Shown: positions 36,442 to 45,548 of the stretch, in pieces
Layout: every line of letters starts with the position of its first letter
Numbering within the stretch: position 1 is the first letter of the stretch
Origin: Phyllobacterium lublinensis
GTDB taxonomy: Bacteria; Pseudomonadota; Alphaproteobacteria; Rhizobiales; Rhizobiaceae
DNA: 64,000 nt
Direction: 5' to 3'
NCBI RefSeq assembly: GCF_020164435.1
Contig: NZ_JAIUDQ010000005.1
Coordinates: 124,001-188,000 of the forward strand
Made by a program: the position numbers and the translations under genes
Notes under the pieces: model-generated
Databases searched by the model: none
What the model was told of the DNA's origin: nothing
Seen by the model: only the letters and a program-made list of their open reading frames with translations

Positions 36442-38055
36442 CTATTTACCCTTCTTCTTCGACGCATTGAATGCATCGACATAACTGCGGCCGACCGCAC
36501 GAACCGCCCTGCCAATATCGTCGTAGACGTCGTCGGTAAGGTTGGCGAAGGAGACCCTTACGCTCCAGTTGGGCGCATCGAATCCGCCGCCGTTGAGGAG
36601 CACGATCGCATGGTCCTCAGCAAGCTTGAACACGAGGTCGAGGGGATGAACGTTCTTCTTCAGCCACTTCACCATGTCTTCGCCGATATACCGGCGAAGC
36701 CAGAACTCGAAATCGATGGTACCGTAATAGTAGGCAAAGTTCGGATTCGGCTGGACGTCAAGCGGCAAGCCCTCAAGCAGGCTGTCCACGCGGCTGTGGC
36801 AGATATCCATGCAAGCCTTCTGATACAGCTTTTCGGTGTCCATCAACTCGCTTATGGAGAACATGGTCATCATCACCTGCTGGGGTAGCGACAGACCTGC
36901 GGTATGATTGAGCGCGACGTCACGGCTATCAGCAACAAGCCGATCTATCATCTTGAGTTTGCGCGGTTCAAGCGTGATGGAGATATAGCGCTTGTCCAGC
37001 GCTTCGAGGTCCTTGGCCGGAAGCTTGCCGAGCATCTCGTCGAGGATGTTCTTCTCATGAATTGCAATTACGCCCAGTCGCCAGCCCGTGCACCCGAAAT
37101 ATTTCGAGTAGGAGTAGACGCCGATGGTGTTTTCCGGCAGTTCGGCCATCAGGGAGCGGAAGCCCGGCACGAAGGTGCCATAGACATCGTCAGTGAGCAG
37201 CAGCAGGTCTGGCCGCTTTTTCTTCACAAGATCAACGATTTTCTTCAGTGAAGAGGAGTCGATCGCCATCGATGTCGGATTGCCTGGGTTAACGACGAAG
37301 AATGCCTTGATCTTCGGATCCTCAAGCTTCTTGATCTCCTCGTCGGAATATTGGAACCTTTGCTCCTGCTTCGCCTTGATATGGACAGCCTTGAAGGCAT
37401 AGTCCTCAAGCTCTGCAATCTCGATATAAGGTGTGAAGATCGGCGTGCCGAGTGCGATCGTATCGCCCTTCTTCAGGATGCGATTGGCGATCAGTGACTT
37501 GAATATATAGCACATGGCGGCGGTGCCGCCTTCCACTGCATAGAGGTCGAATTTGCCGGGCGGAACCTTGTCGCCGCACATTGCCCACATCAGGTACCGA
37601 TGTGCGACCTGTTCGGCATGAACCAGCATACGGTCGGGTACGGGATAGTTGTCGCCGATGATCGAATCGGCAAGTTCGAAAACGAACGCGTCGGGATCAA
37701 ACCCGAACGCTGTCACTGCGTGATCGACCATCTTGGACAGGAAATCCGCGCCTTCCATGTCGGCGTGCTTGTCGAGCCAGACCTTGAACCTTTCGGCGAT
37801 GTCTTTTTGTTGCGGCATTCCGGCGACACCGGCCGTTGGATTGTCCATCGTACGGCGGGATTCTGACAGGGCGAACTGTCCGAACAGGAAGAAGCCTTCG
37901 CGTGGCCTTGTCGCGATCCAGTTTGGATTGCCGCGTCCCGCATTGAGCAGGACTTGGGTGGACTTCTGGGAACTCCGTTTGGCTAGCTTGATCAATGCAT
38001 CCTTGATCTCGAACGGGCTCATCTTCTCGTAGTCGCGGTAGTCGATCTTGGACAT
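36442..38055 (-). CDS. aspD: Bifunctional aspartate transaminase/aspartate 4-decarboxylase
   Basis: A 537-residue class I/II PLP enzyme of the AspD group. The family opening KMSPFEIKDALIKLA...LLNAGRGNPNW and the PLP lysine in YSYSKYFGCTGWRLG match L-aspartate beta-decarboxylases, which convert aspartate to alanine and CO2. The length fits the family (about 530-545). I place the start at ATG 38055 (MSKIDYRDYEK), preceded by GGGAGGAATCGCC; ATG 38070 is a possible earlier start. It diverges from an AspT antiporter gene, the classical partner: aspartate in, alanine out, with proton consumption generating proton motive force. High confidence in class; the physiological role here is inferred from the neighbours. 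Confidence 0.92.
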   Translation of the reverse strand: MSKIDYRDYEKMSPFEIKDALIKLAKRSSQKSTQVLLNAGRGNPNWIATRPREGFFLFGQFALSESRRTMDNPTAGVAGMPQQKDIAERFKVWLDKHADMEGADFLSKMVDHAVTAFGFDPDAFVFELADSIIGDNYPVPDRMLVHAEQVAHRYLMWAMCGDKVPPGKFDLYAVEGGTAAMCYIFKSLIANRILKKGDTIALGTPIFTPYIEIAELEDYAFKAVHIKAKQEQRFQYSDEEIKKLEDPKIKAFFVVNPGNPTSMAIDSSSLKKIVDLVKKKRPDLLLLTDDVYGTFVPGFRSLMAELPENTIGVYSYSKYFGCTGWRLGVIAIHEKNILDEMLGKLPAKDLEALDKRYISITLEPRKLKMIDRLVADSRDVALNHTAGLSLPQQVMMTMFSISELMDTEKLYQKACMDICHSRVDSLLEGLPLDVQPNPNFAYYYGTIDFEFWLRRYIGEDMVKWLKKNVHPLDLVFKLAEDHAIVLLNGGGFDAPNWSVRVSFANLTDDVYDDIGRAVRAVGRSYVDAFNASKKKGK

Positions 38056-38456
38056 GGCGATTCCTCCCACCCTGTTAACATTCGCACTAGATCATACGGT
38101 GCGGATCTCTCTTGATTCAGTGTGGGTCGGGGCCAGGCTCAGAGGCGAGAATCACAAGGACATCGCGCAGACAGTATTGGCACCACTATCCATTCTGAAG
38201 AACAACAAGAATCCAACAGCGGAAAGACTGTAGTCATTCCGTCCCAAAAGCATGCAGGCAGTCCCAACGCAGCAAAAATTCGGCTTTACCCAGTAACATC
38301 CGTAGATAGATATTTACCATTCGCTCCCAATACTTCCGCTTGGAATCGTGTACACGACCGTGTAGACTTGTCAATACAGTAGGGTATTTGGGGAGAACGA
38401 TTGCGCTACCCGCAAATTGCCGGGTCGCCACATATCGTTCGGATGTTGGGGGCATC
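38056..38456. promoter_or_regulatory. Divergent promoter region between aspD and aspT
   Basis: About 400 bp separating two divergent genes of one metabolic cycle. No ORF is convincing. TACACG-AC-CGTGTA at 38351-38364 is a perfect 6-bp-arm inverted repeat about 93 bp before the aspT start and could be an operator. Several A/T-rich stretches may hold promoters, but none matches consensus well. The length suggests regulated expression. Confidence 0.4.
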
Positions 38457-40148
38457 ATGGTCGACTGGTTCGCAAACACACTTCGCAGCTATCCCGAGAT
38501 CGCTATCTTTCTTTCGCTGGCGCTCGGCTACTACTTCGGGTCTTTTACATATAAGGGCCTCGGCCTCGGAGCCGTAACGGCAACTCTTATCGCCGCCGTC
38601 ATCATTGGCCAGCTTGGCATCACCATTTCCCCTCCGCTCAAAGCCACCGTCTTTCTCATGTTCCTGTTCGCTGTCGGCTATGGCGTGGGTCCACAGTTTG
38701 TCCGCGGCATCGCCAAGGATGGTGTGCCGCAGGCGCTGTTTGCCGCAGTGGTTTGCGTGTTCTGTCTCGGCGCTCCTCTCATTGCCGCCAAGGTAGCAGG
38801 CTATGATATCGGATCGGCGGCGGGACTCTACGCCGGTTCGCAAACGATTTCCGCTTCGATGGGTCTGGCGACCGACGCAATCAATCGCCTTGGCCTGGCG
38901 CCGGAGGAAACCAAACGGCTTCTCGATGCCATGCCGGTTGCCTATGCCGTCACCTACATATTCGGCACAGTTGGCTCGGCGATCGTTCTGGCCTTGCTGG
39001 GCCCCGCATTGCTGGGCATCGACCTCGAAGCCGAATGCAAGCGTTACGAGGAGGAGCACGGGGGCAAGAAGGAACTCGGCGGTGCTGGCACAGCCTGGCA
39101 CAATTACGAATTGCGTGCGTTCCGCGTGAAGGATGGCGGGCGAGTTGTTGGTCTCACGGCGCGGCAGGCCGAGGCGCTGATCCCCGAGCAGCGGGTGTTT
39201 GTCGAACGTGTGCGGCGGGGTGGCAAGGTCCTCGATGCGACCGAAGACACCGTAATCCAGGCGGGTGATATCGTGGCCGTCGCCGGGCGCCGCGAAGTTC
39301 TGGTCAGTCTGATCGGCGCTGCCGCCGAAGAGGTCGATGATCGCGAACTCCTGGCAGTGCCCGTCGAAGGCGTGGACGTGCTGGTCACCAGCAAGCACGC
39401 CGATGGCAAAACCCTGGCGGAACTCGCGCAGATGCCGTCCTCGCGCGGGGTTTTCCTGCGCAGGATCGTTCGTGGCGCGACAGCCACGGACATCCCGATC
39501 CTGCCCAACACGAAGATACACCGGGGCGACATATTGACTTTGGTGGGCCGTACGCAGGACACCTCCGCCGCCGCGAAGGCGCTTGGCGTTGCCGACCGCC
39601 CCAGCGATATCGCCGACGTGGCCTTCATCGGGGCTGCGATTGCGATCGGCGCATTGGTCGGGGCATTTGTCTACAAGGTCGGCGATATACCGCTGACGCT
39701 GTCCACGTCCGGCGGCGCGCTCATTTCCGGTCTCGTGTTCGGCTGGCTCCGTTCGGTCCATCCGACCTTTGGACGGATACCGTCATCCACCGTATGGTTC
39801 ATGAATTCCGTCGGCCTGAACATCTTTATCGCGGTAGTCGGCATTTCCTCCGGCCCGGGCTTTATCGCCGGTCTGCAGCAACTGGGCTTCAGCCTGTTCC
39901 TCTGGGGCATTTTTGCCACGACTGTTCCGTTGATACTGGCGATGTATGTCGGAAAATATGTGTTCCGCTTTCACCCCGCGATCCTGTTGGGATGCTGCTC
40001 TGGTGCCCGCACGACGACAGCATCCCTTGGCATGATCAATGACCGGGCAAAGAGCCAGATTCCCGGGCTTGGCTACACGGTGACCTATGCGGTGGGTAAT
40101 ACCTTACTGACGGTCTGGGGCATGGTCCTTGTGTTGCTGATGTCGTGA
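38457..40148 (+). CDS. aspT: Aspartate:alanine exchanger family transporter (AspT, copy 1)
   Basis: A 563-residue antiporter of the AAEx family. It has two YidE/YbjL duplication domains (about residues 10-175 and 395-560, rich in membrane helices) around a hydrophilic central region with two RCK_C/TrkA_C-like domains (about 200-370). Characteristic segments are [36 protein letters not shown] and [16 protein letters not shown]. Characterised AspT exchanges aspartate for alanine electrogenically. I chose ATG 38457 ([14 protein letters not shown]), preceded by GGGGGCATC, because copy 2 begins the same way and both are then 563 residues. aspD diverges next to it. Confidence 0.9.
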   Translation: MVDWFANTLRSYPEIAIFLSLALGYYFGSFTYKGLGLGAVTATLIAAVIIGQLGITISPPLKATVFLMFLFAVGYGVGPQFVRGIAKDGVPQALFAAVVCVFCLGAPLIAAKVAGYDIGSAAGLYAGSQTISASMGLATDAINRLGLAPEETKRLLDAMPVAYAVTYIFGTVGSAIVLALLGPALLGIDLEAECKRYEEEHGGKKELGGAGTAWHNYELRAFRVKDGGRVVGLTARQAEALIPEQRVFVERVRRGGKVLDATEDTVIQAGDIVAVAGRREVLVSLIGAAAEEVDDRELLAVPVEGVDVLVTSKHADGKTLAELAQMPSSRGVFLRRIVRGATATDIPILPNTKIHRGDILTLVGRTQDTSAAAKALGVADRPSDIADVAFIGAAIAIGALVGAFVYKVGDIPLTLSTSGGALISGLVFGWLRSVHPTFGRIPSSTVWFMNSVGLNIFIAVVGISSGPGFIAGLQQLGFSLFLWGIFATTVPLILAMYVGKYVFRFHPAILLGCCSGARTTTASLGMINDRAKSQIPGLGYTVTYAVGNTLLTVWGMVLVLLMS

Positions 40149-40161
40149 GTGTGAAGCCGAC

Positions 40162-40184
40162 TCGCCGACGAAGCTCGTCGGCGA
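40162..40184 (+). terminator. Perfect hairpin between aspT copy 1 and the decarboxylase gene
   Basis: TCGCCGACGA (40162-40171) and TCGTCGGCGA (40175-40184) form a perfect 10-bp GC-rich stem with an AGC loop, followed by TTTAAC. It begins 14 bp after the aspT stop and 92 bp before the decarboxylase start. The short T-run makes it a weak terminator or, equally, an mRNA 3'-end stabiliser that lowers downstream expression. Confidence 0.55.
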
Positions 40185-40275
40185 TTTAACATCGACCTGG
40201 AGCATTTCATGCGAAGCAAGCCGTCGACATCGACGGATGGATTCCACTCGAACAGAGACGTGAAGGGAGTACACC

Positions 40276-42987
40276 GTGCCCCGCGAAACCAAACGCAATG
40301 ATCAATTTCTGCTTATCCATTCCGGGCGCGCCGACAACTGGCGTGAGATCACGACGCTGGCCGATGCCTGGGCAAACAAACAAGGCGAGCGGGCGGCACT
40401 TGAGGACGCGCTCACAGCCTTGTCGGCCAGTGAGGAATATCACGCCTACCCGGGTGCCCGTCTCCTCGGAACGTTGACCGAACGCATCGCTACCAACGAC
40501 GCTGGAGGCGCCGCCAAACTTGCAAGGCGCATCTCCAACGGGCTGCTGACGCGTGTTTATCGCGGGCGCCCTGCAGAGTGGGATGTTCATGATGAGATGT
40601 CGTCCGGCGAAGTCGCCGATATCATGCCGACGTCCACAGGTGAAACGGGACCTCGCCGCCCCTACTTCGAAGTGCTTTTCGTCAACAGTCAGCCGGCGGC
40701 CCGGTGGCCCGCACTCGCCAGCGAAATTCGCCGGCTGCGTAGGCCGGAGGATGCATTCATCTATGAGCCGATCTTCATTGGCTCATTTGAGGACGCGCTA
40801 TGTGCAGCTATCGTGAACCCAGACATCGTTTCGGTCGTACTTGCTGAGGGCTTTCCCTATCGTTCGCGCCATGAAGTGCCTGTCCTGCGCTCCGTGCTTG
40901 ATCCTCTTGGTGAGTTGGAAACAGCCGACAAGTCAGCACTGCGGCTTGCACGCACACTGAAAAGGATCCGGCCGGAACTTGACTTATACTTGCTGTCCGA
41001 TCGCGAGGTGGAAAAGCTTGCCGGCGATTCGGCAGCGGACGCCATTCGGCGCATCTTCTACGCTGTAGAGGAACCCCTCGAATTGCACCTCGCGATCCTG
41101 GAGGGTGTACAGGCCCGCTATGAGACACCCTTTTTCGACAATTTGAAGAACTATGCCCGCAGGCCGATTGGCACGTTCCACGCATTGCCCATTGCCAGAG
41201 GAAAATCGGTTTTCCATTCCGATTGGATTCGCGACATGGGTGACTTCTACGGGATCAATCTCTTCCTGGCGGAAAGCAGTGCGACGACGGGGGGCCTCGA
41301 CAGTCTGCTGGAACCCACGGGCAACATCAAGCGCTCACAGGAGATGGCTGCTCGTGCTTTCGGCGCCGATCACGTCTTCTTCGTCACAAACGGCACTTCC
41401 ACATCAAACAAGATGGCTGTGCAGGCGCTGCTCGCCCCCGGCGATATCGCGGTCGTGGATCGGAACTGCCACAAATCGCACCATTATGGCATGGTGATGA
41501 GTGGTGCTCAGCCCTACTATGTCGAAGCCTTTCCCATGACTGAATATTCCATGTATGGGGCAGTTCCGCTCGACACTATCAAACGTGCTCTTTTGGCACT
41601 GCGGGCGGAAGGTCGGCTGGATCGCCTCAAGCTGCTTGATCTGACGAACTGCACATTCGACGGACATATGTACAATGTCAGGCGGGTCATGGAGGAATGT
41701 CTTGCGATAAAACCAAATCTCGTTTTTCTCTGGGACGAGGCGTGGTCTGGATTTGCCCGATTCTCGCCTTTCCTGCGTCCGCGTACAGCGATGGGGGCCG
41801 CGGCAGAAATTGAGGAGTGGTTGCGCGATCCGGCCTCTGTCACGGCATATGAGAAACAGCAGGAGGCATTGGGCAAAAAACCAACCGACGATGTACTGCT
41901 CGCAACCCGGCTAATCCCCGATCCGCGCAAAGTGCGGCTTCGCGTCTATCAGACCAACTCTACGCACAAGTCCATGTCAGCCATTCGCCAGGGATCAATG
42001 CTGCTGGTCAAGGACGTCGACTTTCCTACCGTCGAAGCCCAGTTTCACGAGGCTGTCTTCACCCACGCTTCGACCAGCCCCAACCAGCAGCTGATCGCAA
42101 GTCTGGACGTAGCGCGCCGGCAGATGGAGCTCGAAGGTTACGGCCTGGTCATGAATGCAATCGAGATCGCGCTCAAGATCCGGCGGGCAATCAACGAGCA
42201 TCCGTTGATTTCAAAGTACTTTCGCGTACTCGGTGCAGACGCGATGATGCCCCAAGCCTACCGCCAGTCTGGATTTACGGATTACCTGACACCAGGCTCT
42301 ACCTGGGCAACGGTAGTGAAGGCGATGCGTGAGGACGAATTCTACCTTGATCCAACCCGGATGACGCTCGTGTGCGGCACCGCCGGTTTTGACGGAACGC
42401 AGTTCAAGGGTCTTCTGGCCAGCACGTACGACATCCAGCTCAACAAGACGTCGCGCAACAGTGTGCTGTTGCAATCGAACATCAACAACACCCGCAGCGA
42501 TATCGCTCATCTCGTCCGCGTTCTGGTGGAGATCTGCCATGCGATCGAAAAACGGCTGGCCGATGGTGGAGAGGCAGAGCAGACCGCATTCAAGGCGCGG
42601 GTAAAATCGCTGATGACCGACGTCCCCGACTTGCCCAATTTCAGCCGTTTCCATGATGTGTTCCGCGGCGACGCCGGAACGACGACACCGGAGGGTGATA
42701 TCCGTACCGCGTTCTTTGGCGCGTATGATCCAGCGATCTGCGAATATGTTCCGCTGTTTGGGGCAGAATGTGACAGAAGGCTCCGCGAAGGGCCCGAAAT
42801 GGTCTCAGCCAATTTCGTCATACCTTATCCTCCCGGGTTTCCAATCATGGTGCCGGGCCAAGTGCTGACCCAGGAAACAATCGACTTCATGCGGAAACTC
42901 GATGTGAAGGAAATCCACGGCTATGAAAAAGCCAAGGGGCTCAAGCTGCTACTGCCTGATGCGATCACCGCAAAAGTGAGGCGTTGA
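40276..42987 (+). CDS. Large Orn/Lys/Arg-type PLP decarboxylase
   Basis: A 903-residue fold-type I PLP decarboxylase of the Orn/Lys/Arg group. The PLP site reads TNSTHKSMSAIRQGS with lysine in the STHKS motif; other blocks are FFVTNGTSTSNKMAVQALL, VDRNCHKSHHYGMVMSG and LWDEAWSGFARF. The C-terminal part (FVIPYPPGFPIMVPGQ) is the Orn/Lys/Arg C-domain. At 903 residues it is about 150-190 longer than E. coli LdcI or AdiA, with an extended N-terminal region around a degenerate wing-like domain. It appears to start at GTG 40276 behind AAGGGAG. Flanked by two AspT-type exchangers. The substrate (lysine, arginine or ornithine) cannot be decided by eye. Confidence 0.9.
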   Translation: MPRETKRNDQFLLIHSGRADNWREITTLADAWANKQGERAALEDALTALSASEEYHAYPGARLLGTLTERIATNDAGGAAKLARRISNGLLTRVYRGRPAEWDVHDEMSSGEVADIMPTSTGETGPRRPYFEVLFVNSQPAARWPALASEIRRLRRPEDAFIYEPIFIGSFEDALCAAIVNPDIVSVVLAEGFPYRSRHEVPVLRSVLDPLGELETADKSALRLARTLKRIRPELDLYLLSDREVEKLAGDSAADAIRRIFYAVEEPLELHLAILEGVQARYETPFFDNLKNYARRPIGTFHALPIARGKSVFHSDWIRDMGDFYGINLFLAESSATTGGLDSLLEPTGNIKRSQEMAARAFGADHVFFVTNGTSTSNKMAVQALLAPGDIAVVDRNCHKSHHYGMVMSGAQPYYVEAFPMTEYSMYGAVPLDTIKRALLALRAEGRLDRLKLLDLTNCTFDGHMYNVRRVMEECLAIKPNLVFLWDEAWSGFARFSPFLRPRTAMGAAAEIEEWLRDPASVTAYEKQQEALGKKPTDDVLLATRLIPDPRKVRLRVYQTNSTHKSMSAIRQGSMLLVKDVDFPTVEAQFHEAVFTHASTSPNQQLIASLDVARRQMELEGYGLVMNAIEIALKIRRAINEHPLISKYFRVLGADAMMPQAYRQSGFTDYLTPGSTWATVVKAMREDEFYLDPTRMTLVCGTAGFDGTQFKGLLASTYDIQLNKTSRNSVLLQSNINNTRSDIAHLVRVLVEICHAIEKRLADGGEAEQTAFKARVKSLMTDVPDLPNFSRFHDVFRGDAGTTTPEGDIRTAFFGAYDPAICEYVPLFGAECDRRLREGPEMVSANFVIPYPPGFPIMVPGQVLTQETIDFMRKLDVKEIHGYEKAKGLKLLLPDAITAKVRR

Positions 42988-43053
42988 GCGCCGGGCCGCG
43001 AAATCTTAATGGCTGGCGTTGTTTGAAGGTGTCCGCGGGCGGAGGGGATAGCA

Positions 43054-44745
43054 ATGGGTTGGTTTGAGCAATTCCTGATCAAATATCCGGAACTTGCCGT
43101 GTTTCTTGCCATCGGTATTGGCTACATGATTGGTGGCGTGAAAGTCCGCGGCTTCAGCCTTGGGCCCGTGACCGGTTCCCTTTTCGCTGGAATTCTCATC
43201 GGACAGTTTGCTCACGTGCCGATTGCAGGCATGGCCAAATCGTTTCTGTTCCTTCTATTCCTGTTCGGCATTGGCTATTCGGTCGGACCGCAATTCCTGC
43301 AAGCCCTTCAACGGGATGGGTTGAAGCCTGTAATGCTCGCCGTGGTCGTCTGTGTAACAGGGCTGCTCACGGCCATCGTCATTGCCAAGGCGCTTGGGCT
43401 TGACCCCGGTTTTGCGGCGGGGCTCGTTTCGGGTGCGCTCACGGAGAGTCCAGCGATGGGCACGGCCACCGAGGCCATAAATGCGCTTCCGCTTATGGAG
43501 GATGAACGCGCACGGTTGGTGGCGCACGTCGCGGTGGCCGATGCTGTCTGCTACGTCTTTGGTGCTGTTGGCGTTATCATGTTTTGTAGCGTGGTCGGGC
43601 CACGATTGCTTGGCATCGATCTCACTGCCGAGGCGTTGAAGCTGGAGCAGGAACTGGGAATCAAGCGAACGACGGCCGGGGTTACGTCTGCGTGGCATAA
43701 GTTTGAATTGCGTTCCTACCGGATCGCGCAAGGTTCGCCGGTCGCAGGACTATCCATAGCAGCGGCCGAGGCAAAACTTCCCGAGCACCGGCTCTTCATC
43801 CAGCGCGTGCGGCGCGGGGCGTCCGTTTTCGAGGCGACCCCCGAGTTCGTTTTGAGCCCTGAGGACGTTGTTGCAGTATCTGGCCGGCGAGAAAGTCTTG
43901 TGCAAGTGCTCGGTCCCCTCGCCGCGGAAGTAGAGGATCGCGAGCTCCTCGACATCCCGGTATCAGTTGCGGACGTGCTGGTAACCAGCCCGTCTCTGGA
44001 TGGCAGGAGCATCGAGGACGCCGCCAAGGAGGATTGGACGCGGAGCCTCTACTTGCGATCCCTCACCCGCGGGAGCCAGGACCTTCCGCTTGCACCCGGC
44101 ATCGTAATGCAACGTGGCGATATCCTCCAACTGGTGGGGCCAGAGGCCGTGGTTGCGAGTGCCGCCAAGCGCGTAGGCGTCATTATCGCGCCGACGACTG
44201 CGACCGATTTCGTCGTCCTCGCGATCGCAATCTTCCTTGGCGGGCTTGTCGGCGTGCTCGTCACCCTGCCTGTCGGTGACATGCGAATTTCCTTGAGTAC
44301 CAGCGTGGGAACCTTGCTGGCAGGGCTGTTGGTCGGGCATTTGCGCACGCGCTTCCCCCTCTTCGGTCGCATACCGGATGGAGCGGTCTCTCTGATGACA
44401 GCACTCGGTCTTGCCGCATTCGTCGCAATGACCGGCCTCCATGCCGGCCCCATCTTCTTTACAGCCATCGCGGAGGCGGGAGTTGGCCTGCTTTTCGGCG
44501 GCATGGTCGTTACCCTGATGCCAATGTTTGTGGGGCTTTACTTTGGACATTACCTTCTCCGCATGAATCCGATCCTGCTGCTGGGTGGGCTGGCAGGAGC
44601 GCAGACCATGACCGCCGGCATGGCGGCCGTTCAGGATCGGTCCGGGAGTCCGGTAGCTGTCCTCGGCTATACGCCGGCAGTTCCTATTGGCCATATCCTG
44701 CTTACAACCTGGGGCACGGTGATCGTGGGCATCATTGCCGCATAG
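43054..44745 (+). CDS. AspT-family exchanger (copy 2), possible partner of the decarboxylase
   Basis: A second 563-residue AAEx-family transporter with the same order as copy 1: membrane domain (FLLFLFGIGYSVGPQFLQ, GLVSGALTESPAMGTATEAI), central TrkA_C-like region, second membrane domain (LLLGGLAGAQTMTAGMAAVQ). Substitutions from copy 1 at motif positions (for example [10 protein letters not shown] against GAQTMTAGMA, and [10 protein letters not shown] against GALTESPAMG) suggest different substrate choice. ATG at 43054 follows CGGAGGGG and lies 66 bp after the decarboxylase stop, so the two are probably cotranscribed. Proposed role: exchange of a basic amino acid for its amine or another product; this is inference. 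Confidence 0.88.
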   Translation: MGWFEQFLIKYPELAVFLAIGIGYMIGGVKVRGFSLGPVTGSLFAGILIGQFAHVPIAGMAKSFLFLLFLFGIGYSVGPQFLQALQRDGLKPVMLAVVVCVTGLLTAIVIAKALGLDPGFAAGLVSGALTESPAMGTATEAINALPLMEDERARLVAHVAVADAVCYVFGAVGVIMFCSVVGPRLLGIDLTAEALKLEQELGIKRTTAGVTSAWHKFELRSYRIAQGSPVAGLSIAAAEAKLPEHRLFIQRVRRGASVFEATPEFVLSPEDVVAVSGRRESLVQVLGPLAAEVEDRELLDIPVSVADVLVTSPSLDGRSIEDAAKEDWTRSLYLRSLTRGSQDLPLAPGIVMQRGDILQLVGPEAVVASAAKRVGVIIAPTTATDFVVLAIAIFLGGLVGVLVTLPVGDMRISLSTSVGTLLAGLLVGHLRTRFPLFGRIPDGAVSLMTALGLAAFVAMTGLHAGPIFFTAIAEAGVGLLFGGMVVTLMPMFVGLYFGHYLLRMNPILLLGGLAGAQTMTAGMAAVQDRSGSPVAVLGYTPAVPIGHILLTTWGTVIVGIIAA

Positions 44746-44762
44746 CTTGCCTCACCCTCCCT

Positions 44763-45452
44763 TTACAGTGTTGGTGGCGCCGGCGCATGACCGGCGACGA
44801 AAACGGATCTCAAAAGATCGCTTCCACCGGACCAGAGGATCTGCAGGCCGAGGCAAAACAAAATGAAGGCAGAGAGCCGCACGGCGATATCAGTACCGCC
44901 TTGCCCGAGAATCCTTTGGATGCGATCCGCGTAGTTGAAGCAAAGCAGGATCGTCGCCGCCAGGACAGCAATGGCGACGACGCTCGCGACAACGAATATG
45001 AGCCTGTCGGCGGGGCTCGAAATCGTTGCCTCTGAAAGCCCTATGCTGATAACCACTGCCATCGAGCCCGGACCCGTCGTAAGTGGCAGGGTGAGCGGAT
45101 AGAAGGCCTGATCAAGCAGCCTGGTGCCGGGAGTTCCGTCTGTGGGTGTTTCCAGTTCCTTGTGGCTTCCCTCGTTGAGAAGCTTCCACCCGGATACGGC
45201 GACAATGAATCCGCCGCCGACGCGAAGGATGGGGATGGAAATCCCGTAAAACTGCAGGATGAGTGCACCCAGCAAAAACGAACACACCAAGAGGATGAAT
45301 GAGTTCAGGGCGACGCGCCGGGCGAGGACGGAGCGGAGCTCGGGTGTAGCGCCACTTGTGAATCCGAGAAAGACCAGTGCGGAACCGGGCGGATTGACGA
45401 CCGGAAAGATCGATGCAAGCACCAAAGCGAACGTATTGATGGCCGCGTTCAT
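44763..45452 (-). CDS. MarC-family integral membrane protein
   Basis: A 229-residue protein with about six membrane segments. The opening FALVLASIFPVVNPPGSALVFLGFT and the repeat-like LTLPLTTGPGSMAVVISIG are the MarC signature. MarC proteins were once linked to multiple antibiotic resistance, but that link has not held up; function is unknown. It is convergent with the second AspT gene, only 17 bp away, without a clear terminator between. Confidence 0.9.
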   Translation of the reverse strand: MNAAINTFALVLASIFPVVNPPGSALVFLGFTSGATPELRSVLARRVALNSFILLVCSFLLGALILQFYGISIPILRVGGGFIVAVSGWKLLNEGSHKELETPTDGTPGTRLLDQAFYPLTLPLTTGPGSMAVVISIGLSEATISSPADRLIFVVASVVAIAVLAATILLCFNYADRIQRILGQGGTDIAVRLSAFILFCLGLQILWSGGSDLLRSVFVAGHAPAPPTL

Positions 45453-45548
45453 TCGGATCGATCCTTTTATTGGCGTCCTGTTCCCGGAACTCAGGATATG
45501 TCGATCGGAACACCGCTGCTACCGCCCGCGGACGGAGGTCATGCGCTC

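Noticed and set aside
38406-39761. 451-codon minus-strand frame opposite the first aspT
   Set aside because: Mirror of the coding aspT frame, no ribosome-binding site and no recognisable domain.
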